64,000 nt of DNA, from contig CM059972.1 in the NCBI GenBank assembly GCA_030490835.1, positions 44,061,452 through 44,125,451 on the forward strand, read 5' to 3'. The position numbers and the translations under genes are program-made. Of this stretch, positions 24,647 to 36,660 are shown piece after piece; position 1 is the stretch's first letter; the number at the start of each line of letters is the position of its first letter. The notes beneath the pieces were generated by a model. It had not been told where the DNA came from. It worked only from the letters and a program-made list of their open reading frames with translations, and did not search any database. The DNA comes from Annona cherimola (Eukaryota > Streptophyta > Magnoliopsida > Magnoliales > Annonaceae).

Positions 24647-27399
24647 TGTCGAGCTGAGTATATATCTAATTAAATGGCTCGATTTAGCATAAGTATATGT
24701 GTTAATCAAGTAATAAAGAATGAGTAGAATATTATTCTCATGAGGATTGTGTTTATACGTAGTACTACCTTAAATTCTAATTATCTTAAGAGAATTGGCA
24801 AATTAAATGAAAATTGTATTAAAAGAGCTAAATTCTAAGTAAACTAAGCAAAGCGATGAATGATTAGAAGTGGAATAGCGACTGGTGAGATTACCTGGAG
24901 ATGATTAAGATGGATGGGAGTATGAATTCTTTGACTCATAGCTATGTTAAATTGATTCATTTTTAAGTTAGTTGTGCAGAGATTACTAATCTCGGTTCAA
25001 TTATGTTCATATTGTTGGTCCCGAGTTGATGGCAATTACCCAAGAGGGGAGGGGTGAATTGGGTATTTAAAAATTTATAACTTAAACAGAAACTTTACCC
25101 CGGATTAATCTAGTCCCCTTAATGAAGAAACGAAATGGAAAGCAATATAAGGTAGAGAGCAGAAATATAAATCAAGCACACAAGATTTTTATAGTGGTTC
25201 GGGCAACCTCCCTACTCCACTCTTCCAAGCTCACACTCCTTGTGACTTGGGTTCCACTATTGTATTATCTCAATACAATTAGAGCCACTGCTCTCTTCTA
25301 CATTCCAGCTCTAGGGGGCCTCAACAAATCTCAGCACAAGTAGGTGATGAGTTCCACTCCAATCACACACTACTTTGCTTACACTTGATCTTAGTTCCTC
25401 AAACTAAATCAAGTTCAATACAATAAAATAAAATAACAAAAGGAGTCTACACTTTACAGATGTGTAGAAGCAATTTGGCGCAGAGAAGAACTCGTAATGT
25501 AGGCTTTGAAGATTCAGAGATATAGCTCTTGCAGTTTGAAGCAAAGTTCTTCCTCTTTGAATGGCTTGATCTCTTTAGAGCTCTTGAATATAGGAGTTAA
25601 GCACACTTAATGATTCTCAGCTGCTTCCCTCGTCCACAATGAATGCCTTTTATAATTTTGGAGGGAATCCGAACGTTAGAAGGTAGGTGGCGCGCATTTA
25701 ATGTGCCAACGTTCGAATAAATTCAGACCGTTGCGACCCAAGTCGCAGGCGGAGTCGACTTCGGATGCGACTTCGCCCAATTCGCAGATGGAGTCGACTT
25801 CGGGTGCGACTTCGCCTTCGGTTTGCGACTTCAAGTTTTAGATCGGGTCGACTTGGGCATCGACTTGACCCAAGTCGCAGGTGAAGTTGACTTCGGGTGC
25901 GACTTCACCTTGTCAATTGGCTTTGATGAACTTGAAGACTTTGGAGATTGCTTTGTTTTGCTTAGGCTTCTCCATTCCTTCAATTTCTTTGCATTTTTCA
26001 TATCTTGGATCATTGAGTCTTCTTGCTTTCATTTGCTCTGAGTTTTGCAATCCTTGAATCCATGAGATTTGAATCTTCTTGGTATCTTGAACTTGGATTG
26101 GTTGTCATATCATGACTTTCTTCATCTTGAGATAAGCTTGGAGCTTTGCCTTGAACTTGAGAGATTTAAGTTGATCTTGCACCTTTGATTTGGTTTTGAG
26201 AACACTCAAGTTGACTCTTGGAATGAACTTGAAACAGCATCTTTGAGCTTGAGAGCATCAAGTCGAACTTGGGGTCGACTTCATCCGCGACTTCGCCCAA
26301 GTCGCAACTGGAGTCGACTTCGTTTGCAACTTCGGCATTCTTCCATCCCAAATTCAGCTCTGGAGTGATTTTCCCGACTGAAGTCGATGCTGGAGTCGAC
26401 TTCGTTTGCGACTTGGCTTCCCAAGTCGCAAGTGGAGTCGACTTGGCCTACGACTTCACTTGTTCTTCTCCTATTTTCAACTCTGGACAGATTTAGCTTC
26501 TTGAAGTCGATCTTGGGGTCGACTTGGAGAACGACTTGGCTTTTCATGCTTTATTTTCTTCAAATGTATATGCCTTAAACATTTTCACAAACGTGTTAGT
26601 AGCCAAGACTTACTCAAATTGATTTGTTAATCATCAAAACATAGATTTAGCTTGTTTTCCACATATTTCCAACACATATATGACTTCCAATGGATACAAA
26701 CCTAACCTTATTTTAGTTATTTGCTATGTTCCCATTCACTTAAACAAAACAAGATTGATAACCATGTAACCTAATCAATATTACACATGGTTAATAGGTA
26801 TATTCTCATCCATATTAATGTCCAACCACCACAAGTAAATGGAAACCTGTGCCCTATATATGGATCTCATCCAAATCTCGCTTTTCTAAGTATAAATCTG
26901 AATATTAAATCAATCTACAAGGTTACAAAGCTTGTAAATGTGTTAAGCATGATATATAAGGGTAATCTCATCCAACCAAAGTTACAACACAACTATAGTT
27001 TTATTCAAGCAGAAGGAAATTAAATAACATAGTCTATAATATCAAATTATCTATATCTTCCACCATAAGAAGATTCAGCTCAAAAATATAATATCAAATC
27101 CCTTTAAAATCAAGTTTACAATCATTTAAAGTGAGGAGAATAACAAAAATGAGAAGAAAGATGAGAAAAGGAGATGAAACTCTATATGTTTGGAGTGGAC
27201 AACTTATCTTTACTCAATCTTCTCTCCTTGCCTTGAAGCTTTAGTTTTTTTTCCTCTTTAACAGTAACCATGAGCCCTAGAACTTCTTTATTTGCAAACC
27301 CTAAAATACATATGCATACCCCCATCTAACTAAGCTTCACATGTGAGAAAATTTGCACATGAGGGGGTTGGCGATATGGCGCCAGTCTATTTGGACACT
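24647..27399 (-). repeat. Athila-like LTR (reverse) split by a solo copia LTR
   Basis: From the LTR end (TGTCGAGCTG on the plus strand) it follows 14453-16110 block by block. It is interrupted at 25013-26674 and continues to about 27399, where a chromovirus LTR end begins. The 5' terminal palindrome is missing. Late in it, 'gatggcgcc'-like text (near 27375) is a decayed GGCGCC motif. Confidence 0.7.
25013..26674 (-). mobile_element. Solo copia (SIRE/Maximus-like) LTR with target duplication CATAT
   Basis: It starts TGTTGG and ends CCAACA. On the minus strand it follows the LTRs of the full copia element at 31942-42693. CATAT flanks it on both sides (25008-25012 and 26675-26679). The uninterrupted target survives in the related LTR near 14815-14835 ('attcatatatgtcttccaac'). 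It holds AAGTCG-type modules (25735-25905 and 26255-26545), two AACGTT boxes near 25668 and 25705, and a reverse TATA box at 25647-25654 (TATAAAAG on the minus strand). The 60-90-residue frames at 25823-26578 are translations of the AAGTCG repeats. Confidence 0.93.
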
Positions 27400-30300
27400 T
27401 GCTATAGCGCCCCAACTCGAGCGTCACAACATTAGCCTTACTCTAGGACCATTATTGATTGGTAAACGTGATCAAGATTGTTGCCCTGTCACACGATGAG
27501 TTTTATTGGATATTTATCCACTTAATCCTGACTCCTTAGGAGTTTATATCATTTCATACATTTCCAATTTTCATCAATTGCCCTTTTAGGTCATTATACC
27601 ATTTGAGAAATTCACATGTTATCTCATATAATTCATACTTAATCATAACATGATAATTCATACCTTAACATTTGTCCATAAAATTGTTTTGCCTTCTATA
27701 GTAAAAAAAACATAACATAATTCTTATACAACATTAAGACAAATATTTAATGTCATTATACAACCATTCAATCCATCAATTCGTACACAGGTAATTCATT
27801 AAAATTCATTGATTCTTGAATCTCCACCTGTGCTCCACGCTTAGTACTTCCTTTCACCTGTCTTTAGGGTTTAGAAAATAAAATCATGAGTCGAAACTCA
27901 ATAAGCAAGCTGTAAGATTTTCAGGCAATTCATTATCATTTAAAACATCTTGAAAAGCAAAACATTATATCCACTCGAGGGTATATTATGAAAACATGCT
28001 CCTTATACCCGTCTAGGGTATATCATAAATAATGCAATGCATTATTTTAAAACATGACATAATAGGATAGTGGCTAGCTAGGCAACCATCCGCCAACGTC
28101 TCTCCCAATCTAGGGAGGCGCCGTCGGTCCGAGGCCTATCTTCGCGACTTGGCTGCACCAAAAGGGGACACTTGGTCTGCTTAAACCTTTGAGGTGGACC
28201 TTATGCTTTGTGCACATGCATCTTTCATAAACATTCTTTTGACATGCTAACATGATTTTGCATTCATAAATCCATGTTTCATCACTTGACATAATTAATT
28301 AAGAAACATTGAACAATTCATTTATCATATTGGAAATATCATTTCAATACGCATTGAGATAAAGAATGACCATCCTTAAAAATCTTATAAAGAATTTAAA
28401 TCAATTCGTTTGCTAAACCATTCAACAGTTAGAACATCATTGATAAACATTTGATCACATTTTGATAAAACAAGAAGCATTTAGAAAATTGCTTGCTTAC
28501 CTTGTTCGCTTTAGCTTTCCGGGTCTATTTTCTCTTTGTGTTTGCCTATACATAAAAATGGCATTGCATTCATAACAATTTCATTTGCTTGCATTTATTC
28601 AGTTTTCGAACCCATAATTCATTTCACACAACCAGCTTGTATTTTCAAGTCGGATATACATATATAACATTCACTTATGCATCATACCATCCATTCCATA
28701 TTGCGTTTTAAACTCATATTTAGGTTAAACACATAATAATAATTTATTAATCAACATGTGGGGATTTATTCCTCCCATTTATCATTTTTCATATATTTTT
28801 CTTTTTTCCTACGTCGATGCTCATTTTAAGCATACAGTTGACGTCTTAGACTTCATAAATAAATCTCAAAATTTGAGATAATAAATAATCATCAAAAAAG
28901 TAATATAATCATACATTTCATCACATATTCATGCATTTTTTCATTTTAGCAATTCATATAAGTCATGTATCATCCATTCACACATATCCTTCTACATACA
29001 TTCAACTTATAACACACATCTTATGTGTTTCTCAAAAAATTTCAACATAGAAACTTACATCCAATTTTGACATGATTAAAACCCTTAATTAAAATAAAAT
29101 TCAGGGTTTAATTATGGAATTTTAATCTATTTATCATTGGGTTCCAAAACAGCGACGTTAGGACCCGTTTTTCATCCTTTCAACGCCTCTTTTGATACTT
29201 ACATCAAAATAGATTTTTAAACCATCATTTCCAGAAACTAATCATGCTTTTTTTAACCCAAATTTAGGGTATTATCATATATTTAAAATGCATAAATTAG
29301 TTACTTCCAAAATAGCAACATCTCATGCATGTAGGATACCCCTTTTACCCCGTTTTGTCGTTTCCATACATATGTCCTTAAAAATTAGATTTAGGGAAAA
29401 TCTTTCCAAGCCCTTTTGGAAATTCAAAGTAACCTAATCCTAGGGTATTTTATCCTTTAGAACATCCATGATTCAATTATTTACAAAACAGCAACATAAA
29501 ATACATGTAAGGAACCCGTCTTGGCCCTCGTTTGGATGTTCCCTTGCATATATCCTAAAGATCAGATTTAGGGCTTTCTTTTTCAGCCCATGTAGGATGT
29601 CCAAAGGGTCCTTAATTTATGATACTTTACCCTACAATTCATCCATAAACCATTTAAGCCACTTTAAGCATCATATTTAACATAAAAATGGAAAAATCGG
29701 GTAATACATGAAACCCTAAGTTCAATTTTTGCTAAAATCATCAACATATAACCAAATCAACATGTGTAACCCATAAGAGCATAAATCATGTCCTAATTAA
29801 AATGCTTAAACCAAACAGAAACTTGGCTTAGGATTTTAAGAAATTTCAAGATAGATTTCATCTCAAAAATCAACCCTAACATCCCATTTAACCCTCTTGA
29901 ACTCTTGAATTCATTGATACCATTCAAATATCATTCAATACCCCAATTAAGGGCAACATAAATCATCCTTTAAAGGTTCATTATGAACCATATTCATGGC
30001 TTATAATTTGAGGTAAGAAAACTTAGTTTAGATGATTTCAAAGTCAAGGTCCACTTGAATTGAATCAACTTTATATTCAACTTCCTTGGCTTGAATCCTC
30101 TTCTCTTTCTTCCTTTTTTTCCTTATCTTTTTCTCCTCTTTTCTTCCTCTTCCCTTGCTGGATTTGGCACGTCCAAGGCTGCTCCTTAGAAAATTTTCTC
30201 CTCTTGGATTTCCCAAAAGTGGCATCCCATGGATGCCCCATTTTATAATTTTTCCCCCTTGTGGGGCCCACTTTTGCCACATCTTATGAGGGTAATTTAT

Positions 30301-31232
30301 TTCCTTCTTATTCCTTGATGACATGGCTAATTTATATCCAAGTAAAATATGCATTTATCATATATCAAAAATCATCATATCAAGCTCATTGATGGGATCA
30401 TGTTGATGTCCACTTGGGACGTCCCCATGTAGCAGCTGATTTTGGCATTTTGTGACTCATTTTTCCACTTGTTTTAATGCCCCATTAATTACCCTAGGTG
30501 CTTAGCTACTTAGATGCATATTTGGGAATTTTTAAAAATCCAAAAATCCATGCTTTATCTCCTTGGGCGTCCCCTTGTATTGACACCACTTCTACACCTT
30601 CTTTAGCTACACAATAGGCATTTAAATCCAAAATTAATGCTACTCACCTTTTTCCAATTAAGAATATTCCCATGGTAATTAGCTCAATCCAATCCTTCCA
30701 TAGTGTTGATTTCATAATTTTATTCAACCGTTTCAAGTTTCGTCTCAATACGATTTTTCTAAAGTTATGATTATTTGAAATTATCCTTAGGGTGTGGGAT
30801 AAAAATTAATAATTTTCATCTTAATCCAATCACATTTTGTTAATCCAATCCATCCATAAGGTTGAGCCCAAAGTCATGAGCATACCTGTCCAATTTCATC
30901 TCAATCTACCTTATAGGCGTCAAGTTATGAATTTTCTACATTTTCCAACATAATTCCATAATTATCATTTCAATTTCCATTAATTAAATCATGAAAATTA
31001 AAATAATTATTTATGCCACATTAGCATTTTCTAATCCTCATTAAGCCCCTTTAGTCATATTGACTCATATTAGGCTATGGCGATTAATCTTAATCACCAT
31101 TCTTAATTACAACCCTAATTGCAAAAATTTATCAATTCATGAAAATTATCCATAAATCAATCACTTCATACATAAATCATCATTACAGTTTAAATGCACT
31201 TATATGAGTCTTACTTGAGTCTGGGTATTACA
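27400..31232 (-). repeat. Chromovirus 3' LTR (copy 1, reverse)
   Basis: On the minus strand it starts TGTAATACCCAG (31232 leftward) and ends near 27400 in GGGGCGCTATAGCA. Internal order matches the family: ACGT-core box GGGGACGTCC near 30414-30425, purine tract (plus-strand pyrimidines 30095-30160), GC-rich block 28080-28150, and GAGT...ACTC stem near 27888-27902. It is the 3' LTR of the element whose pol lies at 31233-31941 and 42694-43911. Confidence 0.82.
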
Positions 31233-31247
31233 ATCTTCCCTCTTATA

Positions 31248-31941
31248 ATAAGTTTTGTCCCGAAATCGTCTACTTTTGAAATAACTGGGATACTTTCTTT
31301 CCACTTATTCCTTTAGTTTCCAAGTAGCCTTGCTTTCGGAATACCAGTTCCATTGAACTTTAACACATTCGATTTCTCTATATCGAAGCTTCTGCTTTTT
31401 ATGATCCAAGATCCTAAATGGTCTTTCCTCATAATTCAGATGATCTTGAATTGGTAAGTTTTTAGCTATTAGTACATGGGTTGGGTCTGGAACATATTTC
31501 TTTAACATCAAAATGTGAAAAACATTATGTACTAAAGCTAGTGCTGGAGGTAACGCTATTTTGTAGGCTAACTTCCTAATTCTCTCCAACACTTCAAATG
31601 GCCAAATATACTTGGGATTTAACTTGCCTCTTTTCCCAAACCTTGAAACTCTTTTGAATGGTGTGACCCTTAACATGTTCGCCCACTTGGATATTCAAAT
31701 CCCTTTTCTTGTAGTCCGTGTAACTCTTTTACCGACTCTGGGCTGCGAGTATACATTGGTGAATAACTTGTACTTTGTCTGTCATTCATTCAGACAAGTC
31801 TGGGGCTAACTTTTTGTCTCCAACTTCATCCCAGTTCAATGGTGTTCGACACCGTCGTCCATATAATGCTTTAAATGGAGCCATTTGAACACTGGTCTGA
31901 TAGCTGTTATTGTACGCAAACTCTGCTATCGATACATATTC
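31248..31941 (-). pseudogene. pol: Chromovirus copy 1 pol, 3' part: integrase C-terminus and chromodomain
   Basis: Reading leftward, the frame at 31676-31305 gives FGKRGKLNPKYIWPFEVLER, the GPF-like module of gypsy integrases. It then gives ALPPALALVHNVFHILML and, near the end, VKVQWNWYSESKATWKLKE, the chromodomain-type tail of the Tekay/Del clade (usually EATWE). In this clade the chromodomain is thought to guide insertion into heterochromatin. The rest of the integrase lies at 42694-43911, beyond the copia insertion. A frameshift separates the frame from the part nearer 31941. Confidence 0.85.
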
Positions 31942-32084
31942 TGTTGAAAATAATTGTTGAAAATCAAATGCAAAATATCCAAAGCATGTGTTTTGATGAT
32001 TAACAATACAATTTGAGTAAGTTTTAACTACTAATGCATTTTATGTAATTTTTTAGTTATAAAAGTAAAAAATATGAAGCATAG

Positions 32085-32700
32085 CAGGTCAAGTCGATCA
32101 CCAAGTCGACTCCAGCATCGACTTAGGTGAAGTCGATTCCCCAAGTCGACTCCATCTTCGACTTCAAAAGTCATCCTCTGTCCAGCGTTGAAATTGGGAG
32201 CAAGAATTCTCGAAGTCGCAGATGAAGTTGACTCCATCTGTGACTTGGGTGAAGTCGTAGACCAAGTCGACTCCAGTATCGACTTCAAGTGACACTTTCC
32301 TTCCAGAGTTGAAATTGGGTGGCAAAGCTGCCGAAGTCGTACATGAAGTCGATTCCACTTGCGACTTGGGTGAAGTCGTAGGAAAAGTTAACTCCAGCAT
32401 CAACTTAGGGTCAAGTCTCAGACCAAGTCGACCCAGAAGACAGACTTGGAAACTGAAGCATCCGAAGTCGACTCCACATGCGACTTGGGTCAAGTCTCAG
32501 ACCAAGTCGACCCAGAAGACAGACTTGGAAACTGAAGCATCTGAAGTCGCACCCGAAGTCGACTCCACATGTGACTTGGGTCAAGTCCAAGGCCAAGTCG
32601 ACCTGAGGAAGAACTTGAACAAATGAAGCATAGCCGAAGTCGCACCCGAAGTCGTACCCGAAGTGCCACTTGGGTGAAGTCGCACACGAAGTCGACTCCA
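32085..32700 (+). repeat. AAGTCG/CGACTT palindromic module in the copia LTR
   Basis: Irregular repetition of phrases such as 'cgaagtcgactcca', 'gcgacttgggtgaagtcg' and 'ccaagtcgactcc'. AAGTCG and its complement CGACTT alternate, often fused as the palindrome AAGTCGACTT or GTCGAC. The module lies upstream of the TATA box. It is also present at 41350-41890, 25735-26545, 54535-54800 and, in the internal region, 38481-38612. Open frames across it on both strands are by-products of its CpG-rich stop-poor repeat. Confidence 0.9.
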
Positions 32701-32794
32701 CCTGCTATTTGGAGAAATAACGTTCGAATTTTTGAACGTTGGAACATTTATTATGCGCCAACCAACTCTATAACGTTCAAAATTCTCCCTCCTC

Positions 32795-32802
32795 TATATA
32801 TA
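32795..32802 (+). promoter_or_regulatory. TATA box of the copia 5' LTR
   Basis: TATATATAG lies after the pyrimidine-rich CTCCCTCCTC and about 55 bases downstream of the AACGTT palindrome. The identical arrangement recurs in the 3' LTR (41980-41987). Transcription of the element should start some 30 bases downstream. Confidence 0.7.
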
Positions 32803-33495
32803 GACGCTCAAGCAAACGTGAAAATACACAAGTAAGAGCTGAAAAAGAGGAAAGAAGTGCTACTAAGAGTTTTAATCCACTTTTCTCTACAATTGAGTGA
32901 TCTATACACTTTCAAAGGAAGAACAAGCTTCAAAGTTACTGTTTGCTTCAACGCAAAACGATTCGTTGCTTTTACAAATTCTTCCTCGAGCTGAAACGTG
33001 CTACACAAATCTGTAAAGTGTAGAATTCTTTTATTTCATTTTGATATTCAGTTTTTAATGCTTGGTTTGAGTTTGGTATTTCAAACCAAGCTATAGCAAA
33101 GTAGCATTGTGATTGGAGTGGAACTCGTCACCTACTTGTGCTATTTGTTGTATACGCCCCCTAGAGCTAGAATCTAGAAGAGAGCGGAGGCTCTAGTTGT
33201 ATATGCCCCCTAGAGCTAGAATCTAGAAGAGAGTGGAGACTCTAGTTGTATTCGTGGAATACATAGTGGAACCCAAGTCACAAGGGAGTGTGAGCTTAGA
33301 AGAGTGGAGTAGGGAAGGTTGCCCGAACCACTATAAATCTTGTCTATTGCTTTCTCATTACCGCTTTCATTATCTTATTGCTTTTCATTTGTCTTATTAA
33401 AGGGGATTAAACTAAACCGGGGTAAAGTCTCTAATTCAAGTTTTAAATTCTTAAATACCCAATTCACCCCTCCCCTCTTGGGTAATTGCCATCAA

Positions 33496-33512
33496 ATTGG
33501 TCTTTGAGTTTT
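33496..33512 (+). other. Degenerate primer binding site of the copia element
   Basis: After the truncated LTR end the sequence reads ATTGGTCTTTGAG. Copia elements of this clade normally have ATTGGTATCAGAGC, complementary to initiator tRNA-Met. Only ATTGGT is kept, so priming is unlikely to be normal. Confidence 0.45.
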
Positions 33513-33531
33513 ACCAAAGAGATCTTTTGAT

Positions 33532-35226
33532 ATGGCATCCCAATCCACTTCCGTTCCCGCATTTGCCGAAGGCCAATCCTTTACTAGGCCACCATTGTTT
33601 GATGGGAACAATTTTGGTTATTGGAAGCTACGTATGAAATAACTCATCATGGCTATAGATATGGATTCTTGGATTGCAATCCAAGACGGTGTGACCTTGC
33701 CTATTGATGAAAGAGTTTCCAAATGGACCGATGATAAAGTGAAAATTGTAAAGAGCAACGCCAAGGCTATGAATTCATTATTTTGTGCTCTTACTACTTC
33801 CGAATATGATAAAGTATCCTCTTGTTTGACTGCCAAAGAGATATGAGATACACTAACATCTATCTATGAAGGAACTTCTCAAGTCCAAGGGACAAGGAGA
33901 AATATTTTGATTGGAGAATTGAAAAACTTTAGAATGTTAGAAACATAAAATATTTCTGAAATGTTTGCTAGATTTTTCAAGATTATCAATGCCTTGAAAG
34001 GGCTAGGAAAGGCAATTTCTGAATCCGAGCAGGTCATGAAGATTCTAAGGGCGCTACCCGAATCATGGACTCCAAAAATCACGACAATAGAAGAAGCCAA
34101 GGACCTAAACACGTTGAAGTTGGAAGATCTTATTAGCTCGTTAATGTCACATGAGCTAATCAAGAAAAGAAATTAGGATCACTATAAAGGCAAAAGAATC
34201 ATTGCCTTGAAAGTTGCACAAGACTCGGATGACACCACCTCATCATCACAAAACGACGATGAAATTGCTTTACTTACAAAACGGTTCAGAAAATTTGTAT
34301 GGAAAGGTAGAAATTTCAGAAACTTTAAAGAAAGAAATTCTAAAGAGAAAAAGAAAGAATCAACAAAATATTACCGGTGTGGTGGTTCGGGGCACATGCA
34401 AGCCCAATGCCCAACGCCCGAAGAAATTAAAGCAAAGGAGCAAAGAAAAGATCGAGGCGACAACAAAAAATTTCAAAGAAACAAAGGAAGAGGCATGTAC
34501 GTAAATGAAGAGAAATCTACAACATGTAGCTCTTCAAGTGAAGAATGCAAAGCGGATTGCGCAAAAATTTGTTGCATGGAAAATTCCGACATATGTTTTG
34601 CAGCAACGGAAATCTTGGAGGATCAAGCTACTTTAACGAACTGCACAAGTAGTCAAGAGGTAACCTCCAAACAAAAATCCTTTCAAATTTTCTCTTCTAC
34701 AAATGAATGCTTCAAATGCACTGAATTAGAAGAACTCCAACAAGCCTATGATTCATTATATGAGGAAATAAAGAAATTAGGAAACAAGTTTACAATAAAG
34801 AAAAGACAATGTGATGCAGTAATGATTGTGAATGGTAAACTTGCTAAAAAAATAGATAAATTAAAAAGCGAAAAGTATACCTTGAAAATTGAGTTAGAGA
34901 AACTCAAAAAGGAAAGTGAATCATTAAATTAATCACTTGTCAAATTTTCTAATCCAGGAGAATGTGAAAATATTTTTGAAAATGACAATCCAAACTTTTA
35001 AGAAAGGACTTGGGTATACTACATTTGAGTAAGAGAAATCTAATGCTCCGAGAAACAACGCCAAACCCATTTATACTAAACCTAAGATAAATCAAGTAGT
35101 TTGGACCAAAAGACCAACTGAGGAACAAATTATCAAATGGCTTCCCGTTCCTAGACTCCCAGGAGGTTGTAACTTTTGCAACAAGTTGGGACACAAGGTT
35201 TATCATTGCAAATTAAGAAAATTACA
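33532..35226 (+). pseudogene. gag: Copia gag, broken
   Basis: Gag packages the element RNA. One frame runs from ATG 33532 (MASQSTSVPAF) to 34932, interrupted by stops near 33640, 33844, 33946 and 34174. The start is supported by the usual copia opening FDGNNFGYWKLRMK at about residues 24-37. Then come the capsid region, a zinc knuckle at 34372-34410 whose first Cys is Tyr (YRCGGSGHMQAQC), and a Lys/Glu-rich coiled coil (about 34720-34930) as in SIRE-type gags. A second knuckle, CNFCNKLGHKVYHC (35165-35206), is complete and lies beyond the stop at 34932. TGA 33844 and several other stops are explained by single transitions from family codons. Confidence 0.88.
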
Positions 35227-35371
35227 AAACCTTGGTGCAAAATTGGTTTAGATGCCAAAAAGCATTGGATTTATGGCTTCAAAGGTAGACCAACGTAGAC
35301 TCCAATAGATAACTAACCCAAATGGACCCATAAAATGGGTACCAAGAGGATGAGCTCCACTTGATTGATCT

Positions 35372-35935
35372 TTGCAGGTTTGTCGTAGAGCTAAGGCCAA
35401 TAACATATGGTTTATGGATAGTGGCTGCTCAAGATACATGACAGGAGAAAAAGGACTGTTCCATAAGATCAACCCATGCAACGAAGGAACAGTTGCTTTT
35501 GGAAATAATGAAAAAGGTAAAATAAAAGGAAAAGGAAATTTTTATGGAATTTCAAATACATGTATTGAGGATGTACTATTTGTTGAAGGACTCAAACACA
35601 ACCTAATGAGTATTAGTCGATTATGTGACAAAGGATATAAAGTTGTATTTGAATCCTCTATATGTAATGTTTTTGATGATGAACACGTAGTATTTAGTAG
35701 CAAAAGACATGGAAATGTATATTTGGTTTGCCTTGATGAACTAGAGGAAAAATGTCTAATAGCCATAGAAAATGATCCATGGATATGACATACAAGGCTT
35801 GGACATATAAATATGTCAAATATTAAAATATTGTGGAAAAAGAATCTAGTATAAGGGTTACCAAAGCTCAAATATGACAAAGATAAAATTTGCAAAGCTT
35901 GTCAACTATCTAAACAACCTAAAAAGCCATTTTCC
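35372..35935 (+). pseudogene. pol: Copia protease and GAG-pre-integrase region
   Basis: The protease is recognised by WFMDSGCSRYMTG (35402-35440). DSG is the active triad, and the Ser-x-His-Met-Thr-Gly of the family appears here with Tyr for His. It would cut the polyprotein. VLFVEGLKHNLMSISRLCDKG follows, with the typical spacing. The pre-integrase zinc-binding part is at 35785-35910: HTRLGH then CKAC. A TGA at 35786-35788 replaces the Trp usual before HTRLGH (or HRRLGH). The frame is the second of the three and continues into the integrase. Confidence 0.85.
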
Positions 35936-36660
35936 ACCAAAAAGGAAATTTCAACAATTAGACCACTTGAATTGTTACATATGGATCTTTACGGGTCATC
36001 GGACATTTTAACTCTTGGTGGGAAAAAGTACGTGTATGTAATTGTTGATGACTTTTCAAGATTTACTTGGATTTACTCTTAGCTAGCAAAGATGAAGCAT
36101 TTTCTATGTTTGTCACATTTTCAAATTTGGTGCAAAATGAAAAACAAAGTTCAATTATTTCCATTAGAAGTGATCATGGTAGTGAATTTGAAAATAATCA
36201 ATTCATAGAATTTTGCAATGAAAAAGGAATTCACCATACATTTTCTGCATCAAGAACTCTTCAACAAAACGGAGTTGTTGAATGAAAAAATCGGACAATA
36301 CAAAAAATGGCTAGAACTATACTAAATGAGAGTAAATTATCCAAAAAATTTTGGGGCGAAGCTGTATGTACAGCTTGTCATGTATTAAACCGAGTTACCA
36401 TTAGAGCAATTTTGAAAAAGACCTCGTATGAACTCTGGAAAGATAGAAACCGAACATATCATATTTCCATACTTTTGGATGTACTTGTTATGTGTTGAAT
36501 AATGGAAAAATAAATTTGGAAAAATTAGATGCCAAAAGTGATGAAGCTATTTTCCTTGGTTATTCACCAAATAGCAAAGCATATAGGATTTTGAACAAAA
36601 GAAATCAAATAGTAGAAGAATCAATACATGTTGTTTTTGACGAATTTAACCAAACTTTGA
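35936..36660 (+). pseudogene. pol: Copia integrase core, two frameshifts
   Basis: Integrase inserts the cDNA into the genome. The catalytic residues of the D-D-E core are all visible: Asp in LLHMDLYGS (near 35980), Asp in ISIRSDHGSEFEN (36160-36195), and Glu in QQNGVVE (36265-36285). The frame shifts near 36077 (after FTWIY) and again near 36475. A TGA at 36283-36285 replaces the Arg of the usual VERKNRT. After the second shift LDAKSDEAIFLGYS (36522-36563) is the C-terminal block of copia integrases. Confidence 0.87.

Larger units (their letters stand above)
31942..33495 (+). repeat. Copia 5' LTR
   Basis: It starts TGTTGAAAATAATTG, like the 3' LTR at 41207. It holds the AAGTCG-type module (32085-32700) and the palindrome AACGTTC...GAACGTT (32719-32740). 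The TATA box TATATATA is at 32795-32802, and a 48-base tandem pair with CTAGAGCTAG lies near 33157-33250. Compared with the 3' LTR it has an extra 79-base tandem copy (32490-32568 repeats 32411-32489). It lacks the last 13 bases (CTCGGGACCAACA). These two differences account for 66 of the 67-base length difference (1,554 against 1,487). Confidence 0.92.

Noticed and set aside
30028..30354. 108-residue Lys/Glu-rich reverse frame
   Set aside because: It reads across the purine-rich tract present in every chromovirus LTR; the frame is not kept in the other copies.
32031..32747. Several overlapping 80-110-residue frames on both strands, also at 25823-26578 and 41296-41811
   Set aside because: They arise from the stop-poor AAGTCG/CGACTT repeats in copia LTRs; frames on opposite strands overlap and share no protein pattern.
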